A stretch of 64,000 nucleotides of DNA. Source: Candidatus Nitrosotenuis uzonensis. GTDB lineage: Archaea > Thermoproteota > Nitrososphaeria > Nitrososphaerales > Nitrosopumilaceae. The notes under the pieces were generated by a model. That model searched no databases. It saw only the letters and a program-made list of their open reading frames with translations, and was not told the DNA's origin. Location: the NCBI RefSeq assembly GCF_000723185.1, contig NZ_CBTY010000008.1, positions 234,677-298,676 on the forward strand. Direction: 5' to 3'. Made by a program: the position numbers and the translations under genes. The stretch's first letter is position 1. Every line of letters begins with the position of its first letter. Below are positions 1 to 8,331 of the stretch, piece by piece.

Positions 1-819
1 CATAAGTGCCTTACCGCAACTTGATATGTTGCCTAGTGCACCTCCAGGATACACAATCCAGTCTGGTGGATTCCAATTAAGGTATTCTATAGCCCTGTAT
101 GGGATTGTTTTTTGCCCTTCTATTCTGAACGGGTTTACCGAGTTTACAGTATACCCATCATGATGTTTTGCATCGTCAAGTGATTTTGCAAGTGCATCAT
201 CAAAGTTTCCTTGCACCTGTACTATCTGGGCTCCAAACTGGTATGCTTGCGAAAGCTTGCCAGGAGCAATCTGGCCTGCTGGAATGTACACGTCACATTC
301 CATATTCTCGTTTGCCGCATACATTGCAGCCGCAGCGGACGTGTTGCCGGTTGATGCACAGATGAGTTTTTTTGCCCCAATGAGCTTTGCATGTGTTACT
401 GCAGTTGACATACCGTTGTCCTTGAACGATCCGCTGGGATTGTACCCTTCTGGCTGCAGCCACAACCCACTGTGACTTGCACCAACAAAATCTGCGACCT
501 TTGACATCTGGTATGGTTTTGATTGTCTTCCTTCCGCACCGTCAAGTGATACAAGATATTTTGAACATTCTTCTTGATTTGAGGTGTCAATTTGGCAAAA
601 GTTTAACAGCTCTCTAAAACGCCACACCCCACTTTCATTAAATATGCTTCCTTGCGGGTTTCTTCTGGTATAGAATAATTCCTTTAGCTCAGTCGATGGT
701 GTCTTTTTGTACTTTACGTCAAGCAGGTGTCCTCTTTCACACTCGATGTTTTTTGAGTAAATGGGATACTCCAGACCACAGGATGGGTTTATGCACTTTA
801 AGAACGCACTCTCATTCAA
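1..819 (-). CDS. thrC: Threonine synthase, C-terminal part missing
   Basis: Pyridoxal-phosphate enzyme that converts O-phosphohomoserine to threonine. The gene runs off the left edge, so only the first 273 codons are present. An N-terminal zinc-ribbon-like segment (CINPSCG, then IECERG) is followed by the PLP-lysine motif NPSGSFKDNGMS, a CASTGNTSAAAA stretch and PGGALGN near the edge, all typical of ThrC. No ATG fits. A TTG at 819 lies about 30 bases after a TATA-like AAATTTAAAC (852-843, minus strand), and the frame is closed by a stop just upstream, so I take TTG as the start. Family assignment is firm; the start is inferred. Confidence 0.9.
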   Translation of the reverse strand, partial: MNESAFLKCINPSCGLEYPIYSKNIECERGHLLDVKYKKTPSTELKELFYTRRNPQGSIFNESGVWRFRELLNFCQIDTSNQEECSKYLVSLDGAEGRQSKPYQMSKVADFVGASHSGLWLQPEGYNPSGSFKDNGMSTAVTHAKLIGAKKLICASTGNTSAAAAMYAANENMECDVYIPAGQIAPGKLSQAYQFGAQIVQVQGNFDDALAKSLDDAKHHDGYTVNSVNPFRIEGQKTIPYRAIEYLNWNPPDWIVYPGGALGNISSCGKALM

Positions 820-842
820 TCTATTCTGAAAATATAGATCAC

Positions 843-853
843 TAGTTTAAATT
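843..853. promoter_or_regulatory. Shared TATA-like box between divergent thrC and the gene at 893
   Basis: AGTTTAAATTTG is nearly symmetric and lies about 26-30 bases from the thrC TTG start on the minus strand and about 40 bases from the ATG at 893 on the plus strand. It could drive both genes. Seen directly; function inferred from archaeal promoter geometry. Confidence 0.45.
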
Positions 854-892
854 TGAACCGATATGCATAACCGCATGAGCCAAGCTTTTTGA

Positions 893-1294
893 ATGGTGAG
901 AGTAAAGACAATGAAAATGGTATCGTTTGACGAGTACATAAGGGGAGTTCTCAAACAAATCGATGACTCACATACATTGTTGCAAAACTTGCGTGACAAG
1001 CCAGGCGATCTTGATATAATAAAAAGAGAGATTGCAAAAATCACAGGATTGTTGCAGGCACTAGGCAGCAAGTTTCAAACAAACAAGGACGATCTTTCAG
1101 AGTATGAGCATATACTGTCTCCGCTATTTTACTATCTTGAGAACCACGAATTTCTCAGGGAAATTGAAATAATGTCCTTACTATACTCGGAGGATCCATT
1201 GCGATTGAAGAACCTCCGACTTACCATACTTGATGCACTGGATGAGAAAAACCTAATAGGTCACATCAAGCTGATTCTGAGGCAGAAGGAATAG
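893..1294 (+). CDS. Hypothetical helical protein, 133 aa
   Basis: No family recognised. The protein is charged and predominantly helical, without membrane segments or cysteines. It begins ATG GTG AGA GTA AAG ACA ATG AAA ATG, so starts at 911 or 917 are equally possible. Its stop codon at 1292-1294 is directly followed by the small Cys-rich reading frame at 1296, which suggests co-transcription. The size, the clean promoter and the good coding pattern argue that it is a real gene, but I cannot assign a role. Confidence 0.6.
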   Translation: MVRVKTMKMVSFDEYIRGVLKQIDDSHTLLQNLRDKPGDLDIIKREIAKITGLLQALGSKFQTNKDDLSEYEHILSPLFYYLENHEFLREIEIMSLLYSEDPLRLKNLRLTILDALDEKNLIGHIKLILRQKE

Positions 1295-1295
1295 C

Positions 1296-1394
1296 TTGAA
1301 AGAGAAAAAATGTGTCATATGTGGATGCAAAGACCACAAAGTCTTTGGCTGCTCAAGGCACTGGTCAAAAGGCTGTAGCTGCTACAAGTCGTAA
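1296..1394 (+). CDS. Cys-rich micro-protein, 32 aa
   Basis: A TTG-started reading frame beginning one base after the upstream stop encodes KEKKCVICGCKDHKVFGCSRHW followed by KGCSCYKS in two blocks. It has six cysteines and two histidines in 32 residues, arranged CxxCxC...C...H...CxC, which looks like a compact metal-binding fold. The stop is at 1392-1394. Tight coupling to the gene at 893 supports translation. No family recognised; the density of metal ligands is the main reason to believe it. Confidence 0.4.
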   Translation: MKEKKCVICGCKDHKVFGCSRHWSKGCSCYKS

Positions 1395-1395
1395 A

Positions 1396-1620
1396 TTATT
1401 CTGGCTTACACGTATCGCATGCCGTAGTTTTGAACGATTTTTCTGCTAGCGCAATTGTGGCAAACCAGTGAAACGTGTTGCCTACCTCGGCAAACTTGTC
1501 ATTAAGCGTAGAACACCTGCTTTGATGCACCGTATTTGACTGCTCGTTTGAAACTACAATAAAGCCAAAATTTGTCTGTATGACATTCTTAAATTCCATG
1601 ACTGTTTCGATTTTTGTCAT
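1396..1620 (-). CDS. Hypothetical protein, 74 aa
   Basis: Small protein, start taken at the ATG at 1620 (MTKIETVMEF); a longer frame up to 1716 overlaps the Cys-rich gene upstream and is unlikely. The sequence holds a HQSRCSTL segment, an aromatic FHWF and a C-terminal ACDTCKP, so two or three cysteines could bind metal. It lies 26 bases downstream of the 39-aa Cys-rich gene on the same strand, probably in one transcript. Function unknown. Confidence 0.5.
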   Translation of the reverse strand: MTKIETVMEFKNVIQTNFGFIVVSNEQSNTVHQSRCSTLNDKFAEVGNTFHWFATIALAEKSFKTTACDTCKPE

Positions 1621-1646
1621 TGGTGTAGATGACTGTACAAAGTATT

Positions 1647-1766
1647 TTAATGGGTTTTTTTTGCACCTGAACGAACATGGAAGTTTATGCAGCACTTGCA
1701 TTCTTTTTCTATACACTCTTTTTCTTCATAATGACCGCATATGCCACATTCGCAATGAGTTTGCAT
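1647..1766 (-). CDS. Cys-rich micro-protein, 39 aa
   Basis: The frame starts at ATG 1766 and encodes MQTHCECGICGHYEEKEC followed by IEKECKCCINFHVRSGAKKTH; seven cysteines and four histidines in 39 residues. Pattern CxCxxC...C...CxCC. A TATA-like TTAGTTATATTC (1797-1786 on the minus strand) sits about 26 bases upstream of the ATG, so a leaderless transcript is expected. This is a good promoter for so short a frame and makes a real gene likely. It resembles metal-binding or redox micro-proteins in composition only; no family recognised. Confidence 0.55.
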   Translation of the reverse strand: MQTHCECGICGHYEEKECIEKECKCCINFHVRSGAKKTH

Positions 1767-1836
1767 GATTACCATTGTCTTTTCTAGAATATAACTAAAA
1801 CTGCATATTTTTTGCTGATTTTGTGCTCAAATGGTG

Positions 1837-2181
1837 TTATTTTTTTGATTTAGATTTTGCCTTAGGTTCTGGCTTTGACTCTTTTTTCGATTTTGCCGGC
1901 TTTCCAGTAAGCTCTTCCTGCATTTCTTCCTCTTTCTTGTCTACGGTCCTGATTATTTCCTGAATGAATCCGTCAAGGTCATCATCCTGTACTGGGGGAT
2001 CTGCCTGGGCAGCTATCTCGTTTATGGCAGTGGAAATCTCAGAGCTGACCTGCTCAAAACTTTCGGGGTCTTCATACGCTGCACTGTATAATGATTTTAG
2101 ATTGTTGACCTGGTTTACTAGCTGATCAGTTAGCGTGAGACGATAATCGGTACCATTAATTGAGATCTCCTTGGTAATCAT
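1837..2181 (-). CDS. Hypothetical protein with Lys-rich tail, 114 aa
   Basis: The N-terminal 90 residues are acidic and helical; the last 25 residues are almost entirely lysine, serine, proline and glutamate (AKSKKESKPEPKAKSKSKK), a disordered basic tail. No signal peptide or membrane segment. Such tails occur on nucleic-acid-associated archaeal proteins, but the globular part gives no family clue. It lies alone between the Cys-rich pair and the secreted MBL gene. Confidence 0.55.
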   Translation of the reverse strand: MITKEISINGTDYRLTLTDQLVNQVNNLKSLYSAAYEDPESFEQVSSEISTAINEIAAQADPPVQDDDLDGFIQEIIRTVDKKEEEMQEELTGKPAKSKKESKPEPKAKSKSKK

Positions 2182-2241
2182 GATTTGGTCTTTTCCGTAT
2201 ACTTTCTTATAGTTTGCGCTTGGATTTTTGCCCCTTGATGT

Positions 2242-3294
2242 TCATTTGTTACTTCGGGGTCGGTTAAAGGCATGCCTGTACTTGGTTGCAATCAATACAA
2301 AAGTAACAGATGCCGCAAAGATCAAAACAGATAGTGGGAATTCTGGAACAGTCTGTACGCCTGCATAGCAAGGTTGTTCAACGTTTGCTAAAACAAGCGA
2401 GCATCCAGTCCCGTCAGTCATTATTATTATATTTCCATCCGTGCCTGTTTGATGATAATTGATATTTCGTGATGTGTATCTTTCGATTGTTTCCTTGTGT
2501 GGATGACCATATTCATTATCGCTGTCTGCCGAAAAGATCACTAGCTGCGGCGTGACTTTGTCTATAAATTCGTCAGTGCTAGAGTATTTTGAGCCATGAT
2601 GCGGTCCATTCATTATGTCTATGTCAAGATCGTATCTATCAACCAGCCATCTTTCAGTCATATGCGTAGCATCCGAGGTCAGAAGAAACGAGATGTTGCC
2701 GTATTCGATTAGAATCACTAGCGCATTTGAATTCGACAAGCTTGCATTTGGTCCCTCTGAAATGCCTTCTAAAGGAGGGCTGAGAACCCTAACTCTTACC
2801 AAATCATCTATATCTATTGCATGACCGCTGAATACTATTTGGGGTACAATGCCTCTTTCAGCTGTTTTTTCAAGGAATTTTCTATACGTTGCAGTGTTAC
2901 TCGGTACATGGGATATGAGCAATTTTTCTACCTCAAAGTCAGGATCTTCAAGAACTTGTGTCAGGCCGGCAATATGATCCTGGTCTGCATGAGTGCCTAC
3001 CATTACGTCTATCTGTGATATTGCATGCTGTTTTAGCATCGATTCTAATATCTTGTATGAGCTTGGCATTCCACCATCAACTAGCATTGTACTGTTGTTT
3101 GGGAAAATAACCAAAATCGACTCGCCTTTTGTTCCAAGGTCTAAAAATATCATCTTTAAGACATTCTTGCCGCCCTGGAGCATTTCAGGCTCAGACAGAT
3201 GTTCTTGCCCATATGCATACGTGCCTGCCTCAAAAAACAAACTGCAGGATATGAGAAGAAAAAAGACACTAGGAAATAACGGATTCGTTCTCAT
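2242..3294 (-). CDS. Secreted metallo-beta-lactamase-fold protein (ComEC C-terminal domain type) with C-terminal anchor
   Basis: Residues 1-29 form a signal peptide. The metal-binding motif HADQDH (102-107) and an upstream DGG (73-75), followed by a GPHHGSKYS segment, match the MBL domain found in ComEC/Rec2-type proteins, which are predicted or shown nucleases or phosphodiesterases. The C-terminus has VPEFP directly before a hydrophobic helix and a basic tail, a PEF-type sorting or anchoring signal, so the enzyme probably faces outward. There are no ComEC pore helices, so it is a stand-alone ectoenzyme. Substrate unknown; extracellular DNA or nucleotides are possible. A TATA-like box lies about 28 bases upstream of the ATG. 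Confidence 0.75.
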   Translation of the reverse strand: MRTNPLFPSVFFLLISCSLFFEAGTYAYGQEHLSEPEMLQGGKNVLKMIFLDLGTKGESILVIFPNNSTMLVDGGMPSSYKILESMLKQHAISQIDVMVGTHADQDHIAGLTQVLEDPDFEVEKLLISHVPSNTATYRKFLEKTAERGIVPQIVFSGHAIDIDDLVRVRVLSPPLEGISEGPNASLSNSNALVILIEYGNISFLLTSDATHMTERWLVDRYDLDIDIMNGPHHGSKYSSTDEFIDKVTPQLVIFSADSDNEYGHPHKETIERYTSRNINYHQTGTDGNIIIMTDGTGCSLVLANVEQPCYAGVQTVPEFPLSVLIFAASVTFVLIATKYRHAFNRPRSNK

Positions 3295-3333
3295 ATGTTA
3301 TGTGTGATGCCTGTTAGAATATCTACGGCTCCA

Positions 3334-3693
3334 TTAGAACGTGATATATTCCAGTGCCACTGCATCGCTTATCAGGGAATAATGTTTTGTGTTTACCACA
3401 AATCCATTTTTGATGTCATTAACAGAAACCCATCTGTTGGTAGAAGTGTAATGGCTTCTCTCACGTAGCTCTTTTTCAATTGCCTCTATATCAAACTCGC
3501 CTTCCTCAATCTGCTGTGTCCCAAGATGCTTTATCGTTACAAGTATCTTGTTTACCTTGACTCTGTCCCCGAACTTCCACTGGACTGGAGGGTGCTCATC
3601 TGAGACTTCGAGTATCTTTATCTTCATTTCCTTGTTGCCAAACACATTGTGGCTTACTAACATTCGTTCGTCTACAAAATCCTCAAAGCTCAT
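3334..3693 (-). CDS. Hypothetical protein, 119 aa
   Basis: Soluble, beta-rich looking sequence with no cysteines and no recognised motif. A TTCTTTAAATTAC promoter element about 26 bases upstream of the ATG at 3693 supports a leaderless transcript and the chosen start. The neighbour upstream is the Hjc-like nuclease gene, but a separate promoter argues against a strict operon. Function unknown. Confidence 0.6.
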   Translation of the reverse strand: MSFEDFVDERMLVSHNVFGNKEMKIKILEVSDEHPPVQWKFGDRVKVNKILVTIKHLGTQQIEEGEFDIEAIEKELRERSHYTSTNRWVSVNDIKNGFVVNTKHYSLISDAVALEYITF

Positions 3694-3736
3694 ACTGACA
3701 TTATCTTCTCTCAGTAATTTAAAGAATTATTCGTGC

Positions 3737-4315
3737 CTAGGCCTGTTGGCACTGGATTTCAGCTAACCTGCCCATCTTTGCATGTTTTGCATTAAATGGC
3801 ATAGTGTAGTCTTTTAACTCAATTCTCTGTCTTTTCCCATCTCCGATAAGATACGTTGTCCCGTCATAATTACATGCAAAATCAACCGGCTCGTATGATG
3901 CATCCCATACCTTGTAATATTCCCTTAATTCCCTTTTCTCGTATTGGCCAAGCCCTATTCGCTTTTTTGAGAGAAATTTGAATGCAAAAATGACCTTCCG
4001 TATTCTGTATAACTCGAACGTATTGACCCACCTCATGCACCTTTGAACTTGGTCGTATGGTACAACGAGCGAGTTAGTAGTGCCCGATTTTGCCTCGATT
4101 GTAAAAATCGTGCTATTAGATGTGCTCACCGCAAGTATGTCTGGCAAGGCTACACTTGGCGAGCCCAGTCTAAACGCCTTCCAGTCTTCAAGGCCATTGA
4201 ATCTTTTTACTAACGTGTCCTCCCAGTGGTATCCTCGCTGTCTTCTTGTTCTTGCGATCTTTTTATTGTCTTTGCTAGTTTTTCCCGTTTTTTTTAGATC
4301 TGGTGCTGATTTCAA
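3737..4315 (-). CDS. Hjc-like PD-(D/E)XK nuclease
   Basis: 192 aa beginning with TTG. Residues around 25-80 contain RRQRGYHWEDTLVKRF, then RLGSPSVALPDILAV and FTIEAKSG, which reproduce the archaeal Holliday-junction resolvase Hjc core: N-terminal R/G and catalytic E, then PD and ExK. Hjc proteins are usually 120-140 aa; this one has about 80 additional C-terminal residues of unknown role. It could be the cell's junction resolvase or a related repair nuclease. Stands alone on the minus strand. Confidence 0.7.
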   Translation of the reverse strand: MKSAPDLKKTGKTSKDNKKIARTRRQRGYHWEDTLVKRFNGLEDWKAFRLGSPSVALPDILAVSTSNSTIFTIEAKSGTTNSLVVPYDQVQRCMRWVNTFELYRIRKVIFAFKFLSKKRIGLGQYEKRELREYYKVWDASYEPVDFACNYDGTTYLIGDGKRQRIELKDYTMPFNAKHAKMGRLAEIQCQQA

Positions 4316-4399
4316 TTTCTGACTTCCATGTAATTTGTTTGTCGCATCTTATAGTAAACAGGTTATTGTGATATTACCAGCTATGTAGTCAAGTATTGA

Positions 4400-4717
4400 C
4401 TAGATAACAGAAAACGTGATCTGAGGAGTCTTGTCAAATCCACACTCTATTAGTTTGACACGGCTCCCAGGTCTTGCCCTTTCAGGATTAGAAATGGTCC
4501 CCATCATACGAATCGTTCCAAACTCTACTATCCCAAATGACTTTCCGTCTTTTGATGAGTATTCTAACAAAATTCCATGTTCTTTGATTTCATCCCATTT
4601 TGTTCTACCAAAACACCTACTACAAAACTCGCTTGGCGGCCACACTATATTCTTGCATCTTGTGCAATGGCCTGCAAGAAGCTTGCCATTTTTGAGCCCT
4701 TCTTCAAACGGATTCAT
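4400..4717 (-). CDS. DUF35 / OB-fold zinc-ribbon acyl-CoA-binding protein
   Basis: 105 aa with an N-terminal rubredoxin-like zinc ribbon, CTRC and CSRC about 14 residues apart, then an OB-fold-like half (FGIVEFG...GSRVKLIE). DUF35 proteins bridge thiolases to other acyl-CoA enzymes; in methanogens one links acetoacetyl-CoA thiolase to HMG-CoA synthase. Its ATG overlaps the thiolase stop by four bases (ATGA at 4714-4717), so the two are translated together and most likely form a complex. Last gene of a four-gene operon. Confidence 0.85.
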   Translation of the reverse strand: MNPFEEGLKNGKLLAGHCTRCKNIVWPPSEFCSRCFGRTKWDEIKEHGILLEYSSKDGKSFGIVEFGTIRMMGTISNPERARPGSRVKLIECGFDKTPQITFSVI

Positions 4718-5817
4718 GAACTTAGCACCAGTACTGTGGAAGAGGTGGCAGCAGCTGACATGTTGTGAACAAGACCTATTTTTGCTCCCTCTACCTGACG
4801 TTTTCCAGCCTTTTGCTGCAGCTGTTGTGCAATCTCAGCTACTTGTGCAAGCCCAGTCGCACCAAGCGGGTGTCCGCTGCCTATAAGACCGCCTCTTGGG
4901 TTCACCTTCTTGCTTGCTGTGCTGTATAGCTCGGACGTGTACTTTCCACCATCGCCCTTTTCCACAATACCGATATCTTCCAATATCATTATCTCGCAGA
5001 TTGAGAATGCATCATGTACTTCAAGCACATCTATTTGTTCTGTGCTGACTTCTGCCATCACTAGTGCCTGATTTGCTGCATCTTTTGTTGACTCTAGCGT
5101 TGTAAGATCGTTTTTTGCAAAGCTCGCAGAGATCGTTCTGTGTCCTATACCTGACACCCAAACTGGCAAATCGGTAATCTTTTTGGCAATGTTCTCAGAG
5201 ACAAGCAGTACTCCGGCACCTCCCGTACACGGCCTTGAGCAGTCCAGCAATCTTAGGTCCTCGGTTATCTTCTTTGAGTTCATGATTTCTTCAAGTGTAT
5301 AGTTTTTGGATACGTATGCATTTGGATTGCTCTTGGCGTTAGCGTGGTTTATCGCAGATACCTTGGCAATCTGTTCATCGGTTGTCCCGTATTTGCGTTT
5401 GTGTGCCTTTGCAAACATGGATGCCCAAAATATCGGATGGTTGTATTCGCCCCTTGTTATATCCCAATCCAAAACCTGTCCCGGACTGTCGAATCTCTCT
5501 GCACCCACTACAAGTGCGACATCAGCAAGTCCTGATGTTATGTATGAGAATGCCGAAACAAGCGCATTGGTGCCCGAGTTACAAAGGCTTTCAACATTAT
5601 GTGCTATTTTTGGTGATATTCCTCCCATTTCTGCTAACACAGCGCCAAGATATTTTCTATTTTCATTGGTGGATACAAGAACTGTGTCGATATCTTTTTG
5701 CTCAAGATTTGGGGCGTTCTCAAAAATCATCCGCATGGCGTCTGTGAGAACATTCTCGATTGGAACATCATTTAGTGAAAATCGTGTGGTGCTATATCCT
5801 GCAATGGCTACTCTCAA
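4714..5817 (-). CDS. Thiolase-family acetyl-CoA C-acetyltransferase
   Basis: 367 aa, normal archaeal thiolase length. The nucleophile is C79 in ESLCNSGTNAL; VHDAFSICE and GSGHPLGATGLAQ supply the other active-site histidine and cysteine-pocket residues. The DUF35 partner directly downstream marks it as the archaeal non-decarboxylating type. Thaumarchaea use such thiolases for acetoacetyl-CoA, either to cleave it in the 3-hydroxypropionate/4-hydroxybutyrate cycle or to make it for the mevalonate pathway; the sequence does not say which. Overlaps both neighbours by four bases. Confidence 0.85.
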   Translation of the reverse strand: MRVAIAGYSTTRFSLNDVPIENVLTDAMRMIFENAPNLEQKDIDTVLVSTNENRKYLGAVLAEMGGISPKIAHNVESLCNSGTNALVSAFSYITSGLADVALVVGAERFDSPGQVLDWDITRGEYNHPIFWASMFAKAHKRKYGTTDEQIAKVSAINHANAKSNPNAYVSKNYTLEEIMNSKKITEDLRLLDCSRPCTGGAGVLLVSENIAKKITDLPVWVSGIGHRTISASFAKNDLTTLESTKDAANQALVMAEVSTEQIDVLEVHDAFSICEIMILEDIGIVEKGDGGKYTSELYSTASKKVNPRGGLIGSGHPLGATGLAQVAEIAQQLQQKAGKRQVEGAKIGLVHNMSAAATSSTVLVLSS

Positions 5818-6788
5818 TTCACATCACTGAATGTTTTTAAAAATAGATCAAATGATTCTGCAACGTTCCCTGTTGGGTTGAACTGGATTATCGGGTGTGT
5901 TATGCCTGCCTCATATACTGTTCTTATCTGAGCACGACACTTTTCTGGCGTACCGCATATTGTAAGGGATTCTAACATTCTATCTGTTACAATCTGATAG
6001 TTTTGTTTTAATCCTGATTTTTGATATTCTTGAAATATTGCATCCGTTTCTTTTCTAAACCCGTTTTTTGCAAGAAATTTTCTGTAAATCTCGCCCACGG
6101 ATACATAAAACGCTAGGGTTTTCCGAGCCCTTTCCATAGCGACCTCTTCATCATCGGATACGCTTGTAATGAACTGACATGCCACATCCAATACGCGTTT
6201 TTTCTGCATCCTTGCGATGGTTTGCTTCATTTCAGATATCGGTCTCAGGTAGAATATGGTGCCATCTGCAACCTCCCATGCAAGTTCCACCATTTTCTCG
6301 TTGATGGCAGCTATGTAAATTGGAATGTCTTGTCTTGGTGGCTTGATAAGTAATGAGAAGCCTCGTAACTGAAATATTTTCCCTGAATAATCTATTTTTT
6401 TTCCTGATAGTACGAGCCTGATTATCTCGATGTATTCGCGCATTCGTGTGAGTGGTTTTTCAAATTTGTATCCGTGAAGCCCTTCAACTATCGGTACACT
6501 ACTTGTACCAAGACCTAAGATGAGTCTTTGCTCAGATATGGTGTCCACCGTGGCAGCCCCCATTGCAATCAGAGCAGGGCTTCGTGAAAAAATGTTGATT
6601 ATTGATGAGCCTATTTTTGAGGATGTGTTTTGAGAAATTGCACTGAGCATTGAAAAGTTCTCCATGCCCCACGTTTCAGGAACCCATACTGCTTCAGGTT
6701 TTGCATATGATGTCTTTTTAGCGCACAACAGTAATTCGTTTACGGAAAGGAGTGAACCAAGACTGTATGATAATTTCATGCTGCTCAT
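5814..6788 (-). CDS. LLM-class (F420-dependent type) flavin oxidoreductase
   Basis: 324 aa TIM-barrel protein of the luciferase-like monooxygenase / methylene-H4MPT reductase superfamily. Seen: WVPETWGMENF near the N-terminus, ALIAMGAATVD, ILGLGTSSVPIVEGLHG, and a C-terminal ICGTPEKCRAQI segment, all characteristic. In archaea these enzymes usually use coenzyme F420. It sits between the nucleotidyltransferase and the thiolase with four-base overlaps on both sides. Substrate unknown; a true Mer function is possible but not shown by the sequence. Confidence 0.8.
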   Translation of the reverse strand: MSSMKLSYSLGSLLSVNELLLCAKKTSYAKPEAVWVPETWGMENFSMLSAISQNTSSKIGSSIINIFSRSPALIAMGAATVDTISEQRLILGLGTSSVPIVEGLHGYKFEKPLTRMREYIEIIRLVLSGKKIDYSGKIFQLRGFSLLIKPPRQDIPIYIAAINEKMVELAWEVADGTIFYLRPISEMKQTIARMQKKRVLDVACQFITSVSDDEEVAMERARKTLAFYVSVGEIYRKFLAKNGFRKETDAIFQEYQKSGLKQNYQIVTDRMLESLTICGTPEKCRAQIRTVYEAGITHPIIQFNPTGNVAESFDLFLKTFSDVN

Positions 6789-7462
6789 TTCTTAATTGAT
6801 TTGAAAGCAAGCGCATGCGAGCATTCTTCGAGATCTTTGTGAGAGTCTATTGAAAACCATAACGCGTCTTTGAACGACACGCCGGACAGGATTCCTTTTT
6901 TTGCATAGTCCAAAAAAACTGTGTCCTCAATTGCACCTTTTCTGGGAAGATCCTTTAGAATGTTCTTTTCCAAATGGTATATTCCGGCATTCATCCATAT
7001 GTTTTGCACACGTTTTTTTTCTCTAAAATTGTTTATTCTCATACCGTCAAAATCCACAGTACCAAACCTAGTTCTGAGCTCTACCAAAGCTATAGCGTTT
7101 GGCGTCTTGTACAGTTTTGTAATGTCTATCGTAGTTATCACATCGCCGTTTAGAACAAGAAATGTCTTGTCTTTGATGATCTTTGCTGCCTTTTTTAAGG
7201 CTCCGCCAGTTCCAAGTGGTACATCTTCGACAGAATGCTGGATCTTTATGCCAAAATTTCTTTTATGCTCGAGATAGTTCTGAATCTGTTCTGATTTGTA
7301 TCCTGAACAAATCACAACATTTTCAATTTTGAATTTTTTAAGATACCTTATTTGCCACTCTATAATTGGCACATTGTTAATTGGAATGAGCGGTTTTGGG
7401 ATGTAGTCTGTGATTGGCTTTAATCTGCTTCCCTGACCGCCTGCTAAAATCAGTGCTTGCAC
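6785..7462 (-). CDS. Sugar-phosphate nucleotidyltransferase (NTP_transferase family)
   Basis: 225 aa. The N-terminal signature LILAGGQGSRLKPIT followed by PKPLIPINN, with FLVLNGDVITT (the metal-binding Asp), defines the GlmU/RfbA/ManC-type nucleotidyltransferase domain. It lacks a C-terminal hexapeptide-repeat domain, so it is a minimal form such as mannose-1-phosphate or N-acetylmuramate-type transferases. First gene of the operon with the LLM oxidoreductase, thiolase and DUF35 protein. The sugar and nucleotide cannot be told from the sequence. Confidence 0.8.
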   Translation of the reverse strand: MQALILAGGQGSRLKPITDYIPKPLIPINNVPIIEWQIRYLKKFKIENVVICSGYKSEQIQNYLEHKRNFGIKIQHSVEDVPLGTGGALKKAAKIIKDKTFLVLNGDVITTIDITKLYKTPNAIALVELRTRFGTVDFDGMRINNFREKKRVQNIWMNAGIYHLEKNILKDLPRKGAIEDTVFLDYAKKGILSGVSFKDALWFSIDSHKDLEECSHALAFKSIKK

Positions 7463-7510
7463 GTATTCTCGACGATGACTGGGTTTAAAATTCTTGCAAA
7501 TACCTGTGTA

Positions 7511-7780
7511 CTATCTTTTCTTTGGCTGGTCCTTGCGTTGCCTGTATTTTATACGCTTGCCGCAAAATGGACAGTAATCTATTGGGATCTGTCCGTTCCC
7601 GTCGTAGGTTATCGAGTCGACTATGGTGAATTTTCCTACTTGATAACTCCAGCTTGGAAATTTCTTACAATAGGCTTGGAATTTCTCGCAACAATAAATC
7701 GTGTTGCGGCTTAGCGTATAGTCAGTGTATACTCCTGAATCCGGATCCGGTCTTGTCGTCTTGGTATATTCTGCTTCCAT
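7511..7780 (-). CDS. Small protein with C-terminal zinc-binding cysteines, 89 aa
   Basis: Start taken at ATG 7780 (MEAEYTKTTRPD); a longer frame runs back into the DedA gene and is rejected. It contains YCCEKFQAYC in the middle and YCPFCGKRIKYR near the C-terminus, giving two Cys pairs that could hold one zinc. Lies 23 bases downstream of the DedA gene on the same strand and probably belongs to the same transcript. No family recognised beyond the zinc-ribbon look. Confidence 0.5.
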   Translation of the reverse strand: MEAEYTKTTRPDPDSGVYTDYTLSRNTIYCCEKFQAYCKKFPSWSYQVGKFTIVDSITYDGNGQIPIDYCPFCGKRIKYRQRKDQPKKR

Positions 7781-7803
7781 GGTGTCTTGTAACTGTGACG
7801 AAA

Positions 7804-8331
7804 TTAAATTATGTCGATTGTGACAAGTCCAAAGTAATACCCAACTAAGGTTAACGCGATGCCCCACACGCAAGAGCCGGAAAAGGTGTAGATGAGAAAT
7901 TTCATTGGTCTCATTCCTAACAGTCCTGCTGGAATGGAAATCATTTCTCGCATAACTGGTACCATTCTCCCAAAAAATACTGCCTTATCACCGTGTTTTT
8001 CAAACCATTTCTCAATTTTTGCAAGTCTCTCGTCGGTGATTCGCGCATATCTTAGGTATCTTAGCAGCGCGACACGACCAAGCTTTATGCATATTATGTA
8101 TATGACGGTAGAGCCGATAGTAGCCCCAGTACCACCTGCAATGCCTAGGCCTATAACCTCAATCAGACTCATGTTGTTCTGGGATGCGATATATCCTGCA
8201 AACGGAAACACTGCCATCGTAGGTATTGGCGGAAACACCGTCTCAATCACGGCCGCGGCAAAGACTCCTGCATACAGGTACTCTGAGACCAGTGAGGCTA
8301 TCCACTGAATGAAAGATTGAATCTCTAACAA
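7804..8331 (-). CDS. DedA-family membrane protein
   Basis: 175 aa with about five hydrophobic segments. ETVFPPIPTMAVFPFAG, GGTGATIGSTVIYIICIKLG, FFGRMVPVMREMISIPAG and a late GSCVWGIALTLVGYYFG are the conserved DedA/VTT pieces, including the F/GR..P motif. DedA proteins act in membrane lipid (polyprenyl phosphate or phospholipid) flipping and in pH or antimicrobial tolerance in bacteria; the archaeal role is unclear. The TTG start overlaps the stop codon of the zinc-ribbon micro-gene upstream (TTGTTAG). Confidence 0.85.
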   Translation of the reverse strand: MLEIQSFIQWIASLVSEYLYAGVFAAAVIETVFPPIPTMAVFPFAGYIASQNNMSLIEVIGLGIAGGTGATIGSTVIYIICIKLGRVALLRYLRYARITDERLAKIEKWFEKHGDKAVFFGRMVPVMREMISIPAGLLGMRPMKFLIYTFSGSCVWGIALTLVGYYFGLVTIDII

